Positions 48,763-58,513 are shown, numbered from the stretch's first letter. The stretch: 64,000 nt of DNA from Phycisphaeraceae bacterium (GCA_019636845.1 JAHBWV010000001.1:2666001-2730000); one strand, 5' to 3'. The notes: a model not told the origin generated them from the sequence alone. A program made the numbers and translations.

Positions 48763-49965
48763 ATGGGTGTTGATCGGCTTATCGCGTCGCGCGCGAGAAT
48801 GATCGACGCGTCGGGTATCCGGCGAGTCTTCGACCTTGGCGCAAAGTTGAAGGATCCCAACAACCTGTCGATCGGGCAGCCGGACTTTCCGGTGCCCGAG
48901 AGCGTGAAAGATGCCGCGGTTCGTGCGATCACGGGTGATCGGAACGGGTACACGCAGACGGGCGGGATACCCGAGCTTCGCGCACGGATCACGGCTGAAC
49001 TGGCGTCGGACCTCGGGTGGGATGTCTCCGGTCCGGTGTCCGGGACGGGCGATCACGCGGCGATGCTTGTGACGAGCGGCACTTCGGGCGGCTTGATGCT
49101 CGCGTTTCTGTCGCTGCTCGAACCCGGCGACGAGGTGATCGTCCCAGACCCTTACTTTGTGGCGTATCCGCATCTGGCGACGATGTGCGGCGCGACGGCG
49201 GTGAAGTGCGACACGTACCCGGACTTCAAGATGACGGCGGCGCGGGTCGCGCCGCTGATCACGGCGCGGACGAAGATCGTGCTGGTGTGCTCGCCGGGAA
49301 ATCCCACGGGTGTGGTGATGAGTTCGCAGGAGCAGCGCGAGTTGTTGGAGCTGTGCCGCTCGCGGGATGTGCTGCTGATCAGCGACGAGATCTACGACCT
49401 GTTCTGTTTCGACGAGTCTCGGACGGAGCGTGACGTGGCGGGGAAGACCCGGTGCCCGAGCGCGGCGCGTGCGCCCGGCGCGTGGGAGCACGTGCTGGTG
49501 GTGCGCGGGTTCGGCAAGACGTACGGCGTGACGGGATGGCGGATGGGGTATGTCGCGGGGCCGCGTGCGATCGTGGATCAGATCGCGAAGATGCAGCAGT
49601 ACTCGTATGTCTGTGCGCCCTCGCCGGCGCAGTGGGGATGCGTCGAAGCGCTGGACCAGGACATGAGCGGCGTGGTGCGAGACTACCAGGCGAGGCGGGA
49701 TCTTGTGGTGTCGCGTCTCAGAGAGGTCACGGAGGTCGCGCTCCCGGGTGGGGCTTTCTATGCGTTCCCGAGGGTGCCGGAGGGGCTCGGGATCAGCGCG
49801 ACGCAGTTTGTCGAGCGTTGCATCGAGAGAAACACACTGGTGATTCCCGGGTCGGCGTTCTCGACGCGGGACACGCACTTGCGGCTGAGCTTTGCCACGA
49901 CGCGGACGCAACTGGAGCGAGGGCTGGACGTTCTTGTTGACCTGATGCGGGGCTCGGGCGGCTGA
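48763..49965 (+). CDS. Class I/II PLP-dependent aminotransferase
   Basis: This 400-residue enzyme is a fold-type I aminotransferase. Landmarks are LSIGQPDFPVPESVKDAA, NGYTQTGGIPELRARI, SGTSGGLMLAFLSLLEPGDE, CSPGNPTGVVMSSQEQ, SDEIYDLFCFD and the PLP lysine in RGFGKTYGVTGWRMGY; the substrate Arg lies in LRLSFA. It resembles aspartate or related aminotransferases; the exact amino acid cannot be told. It stands alone, convergent with ccsA, with a 16-bp gap. Confidence 0.88.
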   Translation: MGVDRLIASRARMIDASGIRRVFDLGAKLKDPNNLSIGQPDFPVPESVKDAAVRAITGDRNGYTQTGGIPELRARITAELASDLGWDVSGPVSGTGDHAAMLVTSGTSGGLMLAFLSLLEPGDEVIVPDPYFVAYPHLATMCGATAVKCDTYPDFKMTAARVAPLITARTKIVLVCSPGNPTGVVMSSQEQRELLELCRSRDVLLISDEIYDLFCFDESRTERDVAGKTRCPSAARAPGAWEHVLVVRGFGKTYGVTGWRMGYVAGPRAIVDQIAKMQQYSYVCAPSPAQWGCVEALDQDMSGVVRDYQARRDLVVSRLREVTEVALPGGAFYAFPRVPEGLGISATQFVERCIERNTLVIPGSAFSTRDTHLRLSFATTRTQLERGLDVLVDLMRGSGG

Positions 49966-49981
49966 GAGATCGAGCGAGCGT

Positions 49982-51796
49982 TCACGCGTAGGCGTGGAGG
50001 CCGGGCAGGAGCAGGTTCACGCCGAAGTACGTCCAGAGCATGATGATGAAGCCGATCAGCGAGAGCCACGCGGTCACGAGCCCGCGGTTGCGCCCGGTCG
50101 TGAACCTCAGGTGGATCACGATGAGGTAGACGATCCAGGTGACAAGGGCCCAGGTTTCTTTGGGATCGAACGCCCACCAGCGTCCCCAGGAGTGGTCGGC
50201 CCACCAGCCGCCGAGGAGGATGCCGACACCTAGGGTCCAGAAGGCGAGTTGCAGGACGGTCATCTGGGCGGTGTCGAGGTCTTTGAGGGTGCGCTCGCGA
50301 GCGGTCTTCGGTTCGTTTGCGGAGAGGTCTGATTCGTTGAGTGCCGCGGCGGCGACGACGGTGAAGTCCTCAGGTCCTGCGGGTGCGAGCCCCGCGCCGA
50401 TCGAGCGGGCGTAGTGAACACCGAGGTAGAAGCAGCTGATGATGCAGCCGAGGGAGATCAGCCCGTAGGAGACGAGCACGGTGGTGACGTGGTACTTCAG
50501 CAGCACGGAGGTGTTGAGGATCGCGGCCTCGCGTTCGATGTGCTTGCCGGGGATTCCTGTCTGGGTGGCGGTGATGAGGACGAGAAAGCCGACGCCGGCG
50601 GCGGCCGCGCCGAACAGCCACTGGCGTCGGAGCAGCATGATCGCGAGTCCGACGACGGTTGCGAAGAGACTCAGGCCCGTCATGGACTCGAATTGGTTCT
50701 GGATGGCGAAGCGTTCGGCGATCATGCAGCGCAGAACGAAGCCGTAGGCGTGGAGCGAGACGGCGGCGATGAGCGCGCCGACGCCGAGAGCGATCAGCCA
50801 GCGGCGCCCGGTGCCGAAGGCGAGGATCAGCGAGACGAAGCTGAGCATGTAGATCCAGTAGCCCCATTCGAACGCGTTTGTCCGGTTGTAGGCGAGTTCG
50901 AGCCCGGCGCGGTCTGCCGGGTAGAGCGGCTGGTTGACCATGGGGAGTTCGGCGGCGAGGGTGCGTGCTGCCGCGTTCACGCCTTGGGCATCGCCGGCCC
51001 TCCAGGCGGCGCCGAGCTCGGCGGCTGCGCGGCGGGCCGGGTGAGTGGTCGGGAGTTCGGAGAGGTGGTGCCAGGGGAGGTCGGGGGCGTCGGGCGCGAT
51101 GACGTACCAGTTGGCGCGGCTCTCGGCAACGAGCGACATGGCGCGGCGGACGCTGCCGAATGCGTTGCGGTACGGCTCTTCAAAGGCGTGCTGCTCTTCG
51201 AGGATGGGACCGAGTTGCTGCGCCATGACGGGCGTGATGCGTGTGAGCTTCATCCAGCGTTCCTGCTTGCGGGCGTCGTCGGGAAACGCGGCTTCGAGGA
51301 ATGCGCGGCGGAGGGGGAGGTAGTTGATGTGGATCAGCGGGCGATCGAGGTAATACGCGGGGTCGATGACCAGATCGAGCCAGGTGAAGAGCGGGTCGAA
51401 TGCCTTGTTCGCGGGCTTGCTCTTTGAGGCGGTGTCGGCGTCGGATGCGTAGATGGTGTCGAAGTAGTTCTTGCGGCCGGCGACTGCGCTGACGGTCTCT
51501 CGCGCGAGTGTGTCGAGGATCTTCACGCGGCCGTTGTGGAAGACCGCCAGCCCGCGGAGCGGCTCGAGATCGACCTTTGCTGCGAGATCAAGCTTGCGCG
51601 CGGTGTCGAACGGGGATGGAACCGGCACCTCTCCGAAGGGGCTGGGGAGGGACGCTCCCTGTTCGCTGACGGCGTGGGACTCTGGATGCGTGTTGCCATC
51701 GGGCGCGGATTGTGCGAGTGACCGCGTCACGGGGAGCGACGAGATCGCCAAGAGGAAGAGCGCGAGGATACCGGAGTTGATCCTGAGCTTGATCAT
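49982..51796 (-). CDS. ccsA: Cytochrome c biogenesis protein CcsA-like (system II)
   Basis: CcsA with ResB exports heme and attaches it to apocytochromes c. The 604-residue protein has a signal sequence, then about 290 residues of extracytoplasmic domain, then about eight membrane segments. The WWD signature is WGRWWAFDPKETWALVTW near residue 550, with heme-ligand histidines in the flanking helices (HVTTVLVSYG, IVIHLRF). The long N-terminal domain is unusual against the roughly 300-residue CcsA norm. The start ATG overlaps the ResB stop (51793-51796), so both are expressed together. Confidence 0.87.
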   Translation of the reverse strand: MIKLRINSGILALFLLAISSLPVTRSLAQSAPDGNTHPESHAVSEQGASLPSPFGEVPVPSPFDTARKLDLAAKVDLEPLRGLAVFHNGRVKILDTLARETVSAVAGRKNYFDTIYASDADTASKSKPANKAFDPLFTWLDLVIDPAYYLDRPLIHINYLPLRRAFLEAAFPDDARKQERWMKLTRITPVMAQQLGPILEEQHAFEEPYRNAFGSVRRAMSLVAESRANWYVIAPDAPDLPWHHLSELPTTHPARRAAAELGAAWRAGDAQGVNAAARTLAAELPMVNQPLYPADRAGLELAYNRTNAFEWGYWIYMLSFVSLILAFGTGRRWLIALGVGALIAAVSLHAYGFVLRCMIAERFAIQNQFESMTGLSLFATVVGLAIMLLRRQWLFGAAAAGVGFLVLITATQTGIPGKHIEREAAILNTSVLLKYHVTTVLVSYGLISLGCIISCFYLGVHYARSIGAGLAPAGPEDFTVVAAAALNESDLSANEPKTARERTLKDLDTAQMTVLQLAFWTLGVGILLGGWWADHSWGRWWAFDPKETWALVTWIVYLIVIHLRFTTGRNRGLVTAWLSLIGFIIMLWTYFGVNLLLPGLHAYA

Positions 51797-54345
51797 GGCT
51801 TGACCTCTTCGGGCGTGAGCGAGACGACGACGGGTTCGGCCGCGGGTGTTGCGCGGGCCTTGCGTGATGGGGCGATGTAGGTGCCGTCTTTGATCTGCTG
51901 TTGGATCCGCTTCTTTTTGCGTTGGACGATGAGCGGCTTGACGTAGAACGCCCAGGGGATGCCGAGACCCATCAGGATGGATCCGAGTGCGATGACGTGG
52001 ATGCCGGGGTTGTTGCCGACACCGAGGATGGTGTACCGGACGAAGGGGCGCTGGATCTGGCCCGCGTCGGCCATCTGCTGGGACTGCTTCCACATCTCGG
52101 CGTCCCATCCGGCTTGGCTGAACTTGTACTGGTTGGGGCTCAGTCCCGAGACAAGACGGGAGATGGTGTTGGCGATCGGGCTCCTGCTCTCGTCCCAGCG
52201 GTGCGGGGCCGTGAGCGGGGCGTTGAGCTTGGTGATATGGGTGTAGGCCTCGAAGGTGGCGGCTCTCGGGCCTGTCATGGCGGGTGAAACAAGGACTGAA
52301 GACTGATAGTCCCTGGGTGCGCCACGGTGGTCATAGGCGATCATCTGGAAGTCAACGAGGCGGATGTCGAAGCCGGGGAGGGGATGCCTGAGACGCCCGA
52401 AGCCGAGACGGAGTGTGCGTCCATCCGGGAGAGCGACGGTGCGGACGAGGTCGTCGGCGATCTCAAGATACTTGATGAACGGGAGCCAGACGACTGTGGA
52501 CCAGGTGCGGTCGGTCGCGGTGGGACCGAGATCGACGGAGAGCTCGACGGCGAGCGCAGCGCGGTCATGGGTTCCGACGAATCGCTTGTCCTGACGGACG
52601 GAGGGCACGGGCACGGGCCGCTCGATGGTTGTGATGTGGCGCCATCGTTCGGTGACGGTGAGCGCGATGCGATCGGGGACAAGGTCGAGTGCCGCGCCGA
52701 CGCTCTCTGTCACGCGGACCTCGCCGCTGGGGAGGCGCACGATGGCGCGGAGTGATCCGTCCGGACGCTCGTCGAGATTCACGGTGAGGAGATTGGCGTC
52801 GATGTATCCGATGCGGATGGAAGGATCGGCATCGCGTCGTGCGGGCATGCCCTGCGTGTTCACGGTGTCGAGCATGTCCTGGTTGATTTCGGGAAAGCGG
52901 CTGTAGATCCAGCGTGTGAATGACTCTCCTGCGGGTGAGGTCACGCGGACGATGGCGACGCTGCTGGTCGAGCCCTCGAAGCCCTTTGTGATGATGGGGA
53001 ACGGGGGCTCGGGGGCGAGATCCTCGACTTCGATCGTGTAGCCGGTCTGCCCGACCTGGAGCTTCTGCCCTCGGGTGACCGGCATGACGAAGCGTTGATC
53101 GTCACCGGGGAACTCGATCACGAGAGCGTTGCGAACACCGACGGGGAGCGGCTCGGCGAGATCGCGCCAGCGGGCCTCGGGCATGCCCATGGTGTACTCG
53201 ACGCTGAGCATGTTCTCTGTCGATGCTCGGGAGGCGGGTGATCTGGGCTCGAAACTGTACCTGTGAACTGGCCCGTCGGGGACCCTTCCACGGGAATCGG
53301 GGATCCAACTGAGCAGGTCGACGAAGCGAACGGGGCGGTCTGTTCCTTGAGCGGCGGCGAGATCGGCTTCCCTCTCGGTTGCCTTGACCGGCTCGGAGCC
53401 GATATCTGCATAGGAGGCGTAGCCGACAACGCGGAGCTTGATGTCGGCATCCACGAGCACGGTGCGCGTGGGCATCACGCTTCGGCTGAGCTTGCGGGGA
53501 TGCTCGGGCGTGAGTGCGTAGTCGTTGTACCGGGGGATGCCGCTGAGCGGGCGCTGCTCCCACCCTTTGAACTGGTCGATGAAAAGGGCGACGCGGGTGT
53601 TGTCATAGAAGGTCGCGGATGGGGGGCCGATCGTGGGCTCACCGCCGGGGGTCGGATTGCCGGCGAAGAGGATCGTGTCTCCCTCTTTCTTGAGGCCGGT
53701 GTAGTAGACGCTCCCGAGCGCGATGACGACGATACCGGTGTGGACGGTGAGCACACCGATGTTCTCGAACTTGAACTCGATGCGGCGCACGGTGGCAGTG
53801 ACCATGTTGGCAACGAAGGCCAGGAGCACGACGCGGAGCGGCCACCACGAGTAGAACTCGAGCTCCGACATCTCGACGCCGGGCAGGCGCCGCAGGGTTG
53901 TTGAGTTGTACTGACGCACGAAGTCAGCAAAGAGCATGAGCCCGCGCCCGGTGACGGGGTCGTAATGAAGGGCGGGCCACGCCGCGACGGCCCAGAGCCA
54001 CGATCCGAGAACGATCGAGGCGATGATGCCGACGACGCCGATGACGAACCGTGAGGCACGGGAGATCCCGGCCCGACGGAGCAAAAGCCGCGGGAGATAG
54101 AGCGTCACGAGAGAGATGCCGGCGATCGTGAGCAGGAGTGTGAGGGCGTAGATGAAGTACGTCGGGATCTGTGCGAGGAGCCCGATGGGGACGCTGGCGA
54201 GTATCGCGTAAATGACGACGAACACAAGGAGGCAAACCGCGAGCGTGATGGTGCTGAACGCGTGGAGGAGCCAGCGGGCGGGCTCAGCCCAATCCGGGAA
54301 GTGCTCTTTGTCCCACTGCTGGCTTCTGCGCCACTTCTGGCTCAT
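51793..54345 (-). CDS. resB: ResB-like cytochrome c biogenesis protein
   Basis: The 850-residue protein has three to four N-terminal membrane segments (TITLAVCLLVFVVIYAIL, GLLAQIPTYFIYALTLLLTI), a very large extracytoplasmic region (residues about 230-780) and a final membrane helix near 785-810. This matches ResB, the heme-handling partner of CcsA. Its length is about double the common 400-550. I start at the ATG at 54345, because the minus strand gives AGGAGATCCG immediately before it; an ATG at 54375 is the alternative. The overlap with ccsA indicates one operon, supplying c-type hemes to the oxidase operon at 57-64 kb. Confidence 0.85.
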   Translation of the reverse strand: MSQKWRRSQQWDKEHFPDWAEPARWLLHAFSTITLAVCLLVFVVIYAILASVPIGLLAQIPTYFIYALTLLLTIAGISLVTLYLPRLLLRRAGISRASRFVIGVVGIIASIVLGSWLWAVAAWPALHYDPVTGRGLMLFADFVRQYNSTTLRRLPGVEMSELEFYSWWPLRVVLLAFVANMVTATVRRIEFKFENIGVLTVHTGIVVIALGSVYYTGLKKEGDTILFAGNPTPGGEPTIGPPSATFYDNTRVALFIDQFKGWEQRPLSGIPRYNDYALTPEHPRKLSRSVMPTRTVLVDADIKLRVVGYASYADIGSEPVKATEREADLAAAQGTDRPVRFVDLLSWIPDSRGRVPDGPVHRYSFEPRSPASRASTENMLSVEYTMGMPEARWRDLAEPLPVGVRNALVIEFPGDDQRFVMPVTRGQKLQVGQTGYTIEVEDLAPEPPFPIITKGFEGSTSSVAIVRVTSPAGESFTRWIYSRFPEINQDMLDTVNTQGMPARRDADPSIRIGYIDANLLTVNLDERPDGSLRAIVRLPSGEVRVTESVGAALDLVPDRIALTVTERWRHITTIERPVPVPSVRQDKRFVGTHDRAALAVELSVDLGPTATDRTWSTVVWLPFIKYLEIADDLVRTVALPDGRTLRLGFGRLRHPLPGFDIRLVDFQMIAYDHRGAPRDYQSSVLVSPAMTGPRAATFEAYTHITKLNAPLTAPHRWDESRSPIANTISRLVSGLSPNQYKFSQAGWDAEMWKQSQQMADAGQIQRPFVRYTILGVGNNPGIHVIALGSILMGLGIPWAFYVKPLIVQRKKKRIQQQIKDGTYIAPSRKARATPAAEPVVVSLTPEEVKP

Positions 54346-54350
54346 CGGAT

Positions 54351-54355
54351 CTCCT
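54351..54355 (-). promoter_or_regulatory. Ribosome binding site selecting the ResB start
   Basis: AGGAG on the minus strand ends five bases before the ATG at 54345. It favours this start over the in-frame ATG at 54375. Confidence 0.6.
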
Positions 54356-54422
54356 GCGTTGACCTGGTCGGCCATTGCTTGTGTGTGAAGCGAGGCACGG
54401 GATCAGGGCAATCCTATTCTTG

Positions 54423-55832
54423 TCAGACCGTATTTTTTCTTGTCCAAAGCCAAGTCGGGCTTGATTCGGCAGAGAGGACCCACGACAGGGGATCATCGGC
54501 ATTCGATGAGGATTGTGGCCTGGATACATCTACTGCGATGATCGCGAGCGGCATAGAGCCGGGGGAGAGCCGGCAATCAGCGGGAGATGCGTCCAGTGCG
54601 GATGCACCGTGGAGCGTGGCCATGGCGAGAAGTGTTGCGGGTTCGGTCGCGTCGCGTCGGTGGAGATGACGCATCTCGTCGAGTATGGAGATCGATCCGG
54701 TCTGCGGGTCTGCGGCGTGGGCTGGAAGGTTGATGATGGAATCTGTGCCGAGTGCGACCGGGATGCCCCGGGCGAGCATCTCGCGGTACCTGTGCGGCCC
54801 GAAGTGGCTCGGCGCGGCGAAGTAGTCCGAAGCACGCGGGCAGTAGACGACGCGTGTGCCGCAGCGAGCGAGGATGTCGAGATCGCTGTCTGAGACGTCG
54901 TTGCAGTGAACGGCGGTGAAGGGCGTCCGCTGACGGCGCGCGGATTCGAGCACCGGAGCGAGGTGCTCGATGGGTGAGAGGCCTCTGCCGACCTCGGCGG
55001 CGAGGGTGTCGTTCCACAATCCGAGTGATTCAAGGAACTCGCGCTGCGGGCCTCGGGCGCGCGCGATGAACTCGCGCTCTTCGGGGGACTCGGCAAGATG
55101 GGTGCAGAGTGGGATGTTGCGAGGCGAGGCGGCGAGGGAGAGTGCGTGCTCGTACCCAGTGAGGGCGACGGTGTTGGGCGCGTGCGGCTGGAGCCCGAGG
55201 CGGGCGTGGGGGCTGGGGGAGCTGGAACTTGCGAGCGCGGCGGTGATCGCTTCTTTCCCTCGTTGCAGCCCATTGCCGATGGCGAAGAACTCAAGGTAAG
55301 AGACGGACGCGATCGGCGATTCAGCGAGGGTTTGGTAGGGAAGTGTGGAGGGCGTTGCGCGGGGCGCACCGGCGATGTCCCCCACTGCGACGGTTCCTCC
55401 GGCGAGGGAGAGGGAGATGCCGCGGCGAACGGCGGCGGCGATGGCGGCATCGGTTTCGGGGCGTTCGCGCCGGACCATGTCGATCCAGGGCATGAATCCG
55501 AGCGCGGGATCGTGCGGGCGGGGTCCTATGTCGGTGAGATCGAGGTGGGTGTGGGCGTTGATGAGACCGGGCAGGAGAACGGCGTCTGTGCGTTCGATGG
55601 TCGGGATGTCACTGCGACAGAGTTCCGGGGGGAGATCGGAGGCGGGGGTGATGCTCAGGACTTTGCCACTGGCCTGATCGAGGAGGAGCGCGACGGGAGA
55701 GGTGCGGCATGACCAGTGCCCGCGCGCATCAACGGCGGCGCGGGCGATGATGATGAGGGGTTGGGCGTGCGCTTGCAACGCGTCTGGATTCATGGGCGGA
55801 GACGGCCTGAATGGGTCCGGTAGGGGATTCAT
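54423..55832 (-). CDS. Amidohydrolase/deaminase (ATZ/TRZ-like)
   Basis: The 469-residue protein shows the amidohydrolase superfamily layout. The metal motif NAHTHLDL lies near residue 90, followed by the pocket LCTHLAESPEEREF near residue 240, VHCNDVSDSDLDIL near residue 305 and GTDSIINLPAH near 365. This fits the ATZ/TRZ and S-adenosylhomocysteine/methylthioadenosine deaminase group, or the aminodeoxyfutalosine deaminase branch; I cannot decide which. It lies upstream of resB on the same strand, 77 bp away, and diverges from the OmpA gene. Confidence 0.8.
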   Translation of the reverse strand: MNPLPDPFRPSPPMNPDALQAHAQPLIIIARAAVDARGHWSCRTSPVALLLDQASGKVLSITPASDLPPELCRSDIPTIERTDAVLLPGLINAHTHLDLTDIGPRPHDPALGFMPWIDMVRRERPETDAAIAAAVRRGISLSLAGGTVAVGDIAGAPRATPSTLPYQTLAESPIASVSYLEFFAIGNGLQRGKEAITAALASSSSPSPHARLGLQPHAPNTVALTGYEHALSLAASPRNIPLCTHLAESPEEREFIARARGPQREFLESLGLWNDTLAAEVGRGLSPIEHLAPVLESARRQRTPFTAVHCNDVSDSDLDILARCGTRVVYCPRASDYFAAPSHFGPHRYREMLARGIPVALGTDSIINLPAHAADPQTGSISILDEMRHLHRRDATEPATLLAMATLHGASALDASPADCRLSPGSMPLAIIAVDVSRPQSSSNADDPLSWVLSAESSPTWLWTRKNTV

Positions 55833-55979
55833 GGCGGAAACCCGGGGTGTACGATAGATGTGTACCGACGCGCGCAGCGCGGCTCGGTTGCATTGCGCGA
55901 GGCCGCGCGGACGCTGGTGGCGTCGGCCGCGGCATCTGAATCACCGCACGGATTGGCCTTTGGCCCGAGGGATCGAACC

Positions 55980-56843
55980 ATGACGAATCGACGCAATCGG
56001 ATCTACGCACTTGCTCTGGTCTCGCTCGCGGGCGCCGGCCTTTCGGGGTGCGTCAGCCAGCAGGCGTATGACGAGCTTCGCCAGACGAATGTCTCGCTTG
56101 AGAACAGGAACGCGGAGTTGGCCCGTCGGGCGAGCGAGCTCGAGGCCACGAACCGGATGCTGACGAACGAGCGTCAGAGTCTGGATGCGGCTCTGGCGGC
56201 GTTGCGGGCGGCGAACGGCGACCTTGCGGCGTTGACGAAGCAGCAGCAGGATGAGTTGAACCGTTTCGGCAGCCGCCTTCAGGGTTTGAGCGGGATCGCG
56301 CTCGACCCGACGACGGACGCGGCGTTGCAGGCGCTGGTGGCGCAGTACCCGAACCTGATGTCGTACGACCCGGCCCTGGGGATGATCCGGTTCAACGCGG
56401 ACCTGACGTTTGATTCGGGTTCGGACGTTGTGAAGGACAGCGCGAGGCAGGCCCTGGATGCGTTCGCGCGTGTGCTGAACTCGACTTCTGCGCTCAATTA
56501 CGAGGCGGAGATTCTGGGGCACACGGATTCGCAGCGGATCAGCGCATCGACCGCTTCGCGTCACCCGACGAACATGCACCTTTCCGCGCATCGGGCGATT
56601 TCGGTGCGTGCGGTGCTGGGGAGCATGGGTGTGCCGGCGGATCGCCTGAAGGTCTCCGGCTGGGGCGAGTTCCGCCCGGCGGTGCCGAACACGGCGAGCG
56701 GCAACACGCCTGCGAACCGGCGCGTGGAGATTTATCTGCGGAACAGCACGGCGGGGATCAGCTCGTCGGCTTCTCCCTCGGGCGGGAGCGCGTCGCCTGA
56801 TCGCGACCCGGTGCCGACGCGCCAGTTGGATCCGACCAAGTGA
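55980..56843 (+). CDS. OmpA-family lipoprotein with coiled coil (Pal-like)
   Basis: The 287-residue protein has a signal and lipobox (LAGAGLSGCVSQ, Cys near residue 24), a coiled coil of about 75 residues (ENRNAELARRASELEATN) and an OmpA C-terminal domain. The peptidoglycan-binding pattern is visible in DLTFDSGSDVVKDSARQALD, GHTDSQRI, LSAHRAISVRAVL and GWGEFRPAVPN, ending NRRVEIYL. It should anchor the outer membrane to peptidoglycan, like Pal. The ATG at 55980 is chosen to open the signal sequence. A strong terminator follows. Confidence 0.87.
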   Translation: MTNRRNRIYALALVSLAGAGLSGCVSQQAYDELRQTNVSLENRNAELARRASELEATNRMLTNERQSLDAALAALRAANGDLAALTKQQQDELNRFGSRLQGLSGIALDPTTDAALQALVAQYPNLMSYDPALGMIRFNADLTFDSGSDVVKDSARQALDAFARVLNSTSALNYEAEILGHTDSQRISASTASRHPTNMHLSAHRAISVRAVLGSMGVPADRLKVSGWGEFRPAVPNTASGNTPANRRVEIYLRNSTAGISSSASPSGGSASPDRDPVPTRQLDPTK

Positions 56844-56886
56844 GGCACGAAGGCAAGAGCCACGAAGGCACATAGAGATAAACACC

Positions 56887-56920
56887 AAGAGGTCCGCTCT
56901 ACATAGGGCGGACCTCTTTC
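56887..56920 (+). terminator. Intrinsic terminator of the OmpA gene
   Basis: Arms AAGAGGTCCGC (56887-56897) and GCGGACCTCTT (56908-56918) form a perfect 11-bp stem with a ten-base loop, followed by TCTTG. Just before it are two copies of CACGAAGGCA within 56844-56875. Confidence 0.8.
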
Positions 56921-56985
56921 TTGCGCGGATGGGTCTTGTGTCGGCGAGGTGAGGCACAGCGGCCGCGCGTGCTCGGAGAGCCGAT

Positions 56986-57789
56986 CTACGCAGGGGTTCG
57001 GCGGCGGACGCGGGAAGCGGCGAGGATGATGATGCTCAGCGTGAGGCCGGATGCGCCGATGGTCGCGCCTGGGAGCGTCCATCCCATGGCGCGGAGGCCG
57101 TCGTCGGCGAAACGCGGTGAGGGAACGGTGCCCTTGGGCATGACCATGAGGGCCGCGCCAAACTGCCACGTGCCCTCGACGAGCTCCCCGGGCTTGTTGG
57201 GCTGGTAGCGTTTGGAGGTGGGGAAGGCGAGTTGCTCTTTACGGAAGCCCCCCTCGGGCAGGAACTCATAGAAGGCGAAGGTCCACTCTTTGCGCCAGAT
57301 CTGCCCCCACGTGCGCGGATCGACGCCCTGCGGCGGGATGCGTGTGACGATCACCAGTCGATCGGGAAGGTTGCCCTTTGCGATCTCATTGTTGACTCGT
57401 TGGAGTTCGGCGGCGGTGCCCTCTGTGAAGCGGAGTACTTGCATCCAGTCGGCGTGGGCTCGCATCAAGGGGATCTGGCTCATCGCTTCGCTGGGCGGTA
57501 TGAGCACACGCAATGGGAGAGACTGGTCGCCATATGTGACGATGATGGAGCCGGGACCGCTCGGCTCGCTCTCCACTATGGGATCGGGCTGGAACTCGAA
57601 GGCGACATCGCGGTCGGCGAAGTAGAAGGACTGATCCTTCACGGGCATGAAGACCGGACGTATCTTGCCTGAGACGGCGTTATTGACCCGTGCGGCCATG
57701 AACCAGCACGAGACGGCGAGCAGAACGAGGGAGATAAGGCCACCCGCGCGCGCTATCCGGCGGATGCGGGATGGAGTGTTGGAGACCAT
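56986..57789 (-). CDS. Membrane-anchored protein downstream of the oxidase operon
   Basis: The 267-residue protein has an N-terminal membrane helix (AGGLISLVLLAVSCWFMAA), an extracytoplasmic domain of about 190 residues with IRPVFMPVKDQSFYFADRD and GQIWRKEWTFAFYEFL, and a C-terminal helix (GATIGASGLTLSIIILA). No cofactor motif is seen. It starts 34 bp downstream of coxD on the same strand, so it probably shares the oxidase transcript and may be an assembly factor or subunit; this is inferred from position only. Confidence 0.62.
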   Translation of the reverse strand: MVSNTPSRIRRIARAGGLISLVLLAVSCWFMAARVNNAVSGKIRPVFMPVKDQSFYFADRDVAFEFQPDPIVESEPSGPGSIIVTYGDQSLPLRVLIPPSEAMSQIPLMRAHADWMQVLRFTEGTAAELQRVNNEIAKGNLPDRLVIVTRIPPQGVDPRTWGQIWRKEWTFAFYEFLPEGGFRKEQLAFPTSKRYQPNKPGELVEGTWQFGAALMVMPKGTVPSPRFADDGLRAMGWTLPGATIGASGLTLSIIILAASRVRRRTPA

Positions 57790-57823
57790 GGTTCTGATCG
57801 GCTCTGGAGGGCGGGGCTGGGGA

Positions 57824-58513
57824 TCAGTGGCCGCCGGGCTTGTCGTGGCCACCCGTTGCGGGCGCGGAGGTGGAGAGCGCGCCTGTGTACCCCTTGACGG
57901 AGCGACTCGCGTTGGGTGTGCTGGCATCGGCGTGGTGGTCGTGCTTGTGCTTGACTGAGGCCTTGATGCGCTCGAACTTCTCGGGACCCCATTCGGCGAG
58001 GTACTTCTCTTTCGCGAACTTCACAACGCCCCCCGTGACAGTCTCTTTCGAGTCGCCGCTGCCTCGTGTGACGCCTCCGGTGCCGCCTAGTGCGATCTCG
58101 CCTTTCTTCCAGTCGTAGACGACGCCGCGGCTTCCGAGATCGATCATGGAGAAGAAGAGGAAGAGGCCGACAGCGAAGAGACAGTTCGCGAAGATGATGG
58201 CGTTCAGCTTGTTGTCGTACTTGAGTTGCATGAAGAAGAGGAGGACGAGGAGCCCCTTGATCGTTGCGATGCTCATGGCGACGGCGACGTTCACCCACTG
58301 GGGGATCTCGACCTTGAAGTAGTCTGCGGCCCACACCTCGGCGCGGGAGAGCCCGACCGTGAGGACGGTGAAGAAGAGCAGGGCGAGCAGCACGTTCATG
58401 AGCGTGCGCTTGGGGATGATGACGTGCTCGTGATGGGTCGCGCCGTGGGGATCCGTGGGATCGAAGGCGAGTCCGTCGGAGCGTTCGGCGTGGGGTGCGT
58501 GTCCGTAAGACAT
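57824..58513 (-). CDS. Cytochrome c oxidase subunit IV-like protein
   Basis: The 229-residue protein has three hydrophobic helices in its first half (LMNVLLALLFFTVLTVG, VNVAVAMSIATIKGLLVLLF, LNAIIFANCLFAVGLFLFF), the layout of prokaryotic CoxD/COX4. The remaining 110 residues are soluble and rich in His, Lys and Gly near the end (HKHDHHADAS). That His-rich tail is extra to the family and could bind metal. It follows coxC and precedes the unknown membrane protein in the same operon. Confidence 0.8.
   Translation of the reverse strand: MSYGHAPHAERSDGLAFDPTDPHGATHHEHVIIPKRTLMNVLLALLFFTVLTVGLSRAEVWAADYFKVEIPQWVNVAVAMSIATIKGLLVLLFFMQLKYDNKLNAIIFANCLFAVGLFLFFSMIDLGSRGVVYDWKKGEIALGGTGGVTRGSGDSKETVTGGVVKFAKEKYLAEWGPEKFERIKASVKHKHDHHADASTPNASRSVKGYTGALSTSAPATGGHDKPGGH

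Noticed and set aside
48580..49911. 443-residue antisense frame over the aminotransferase
   Set aside because: Arg/His-rich shadow of a well-supported PLP enzyme gene.
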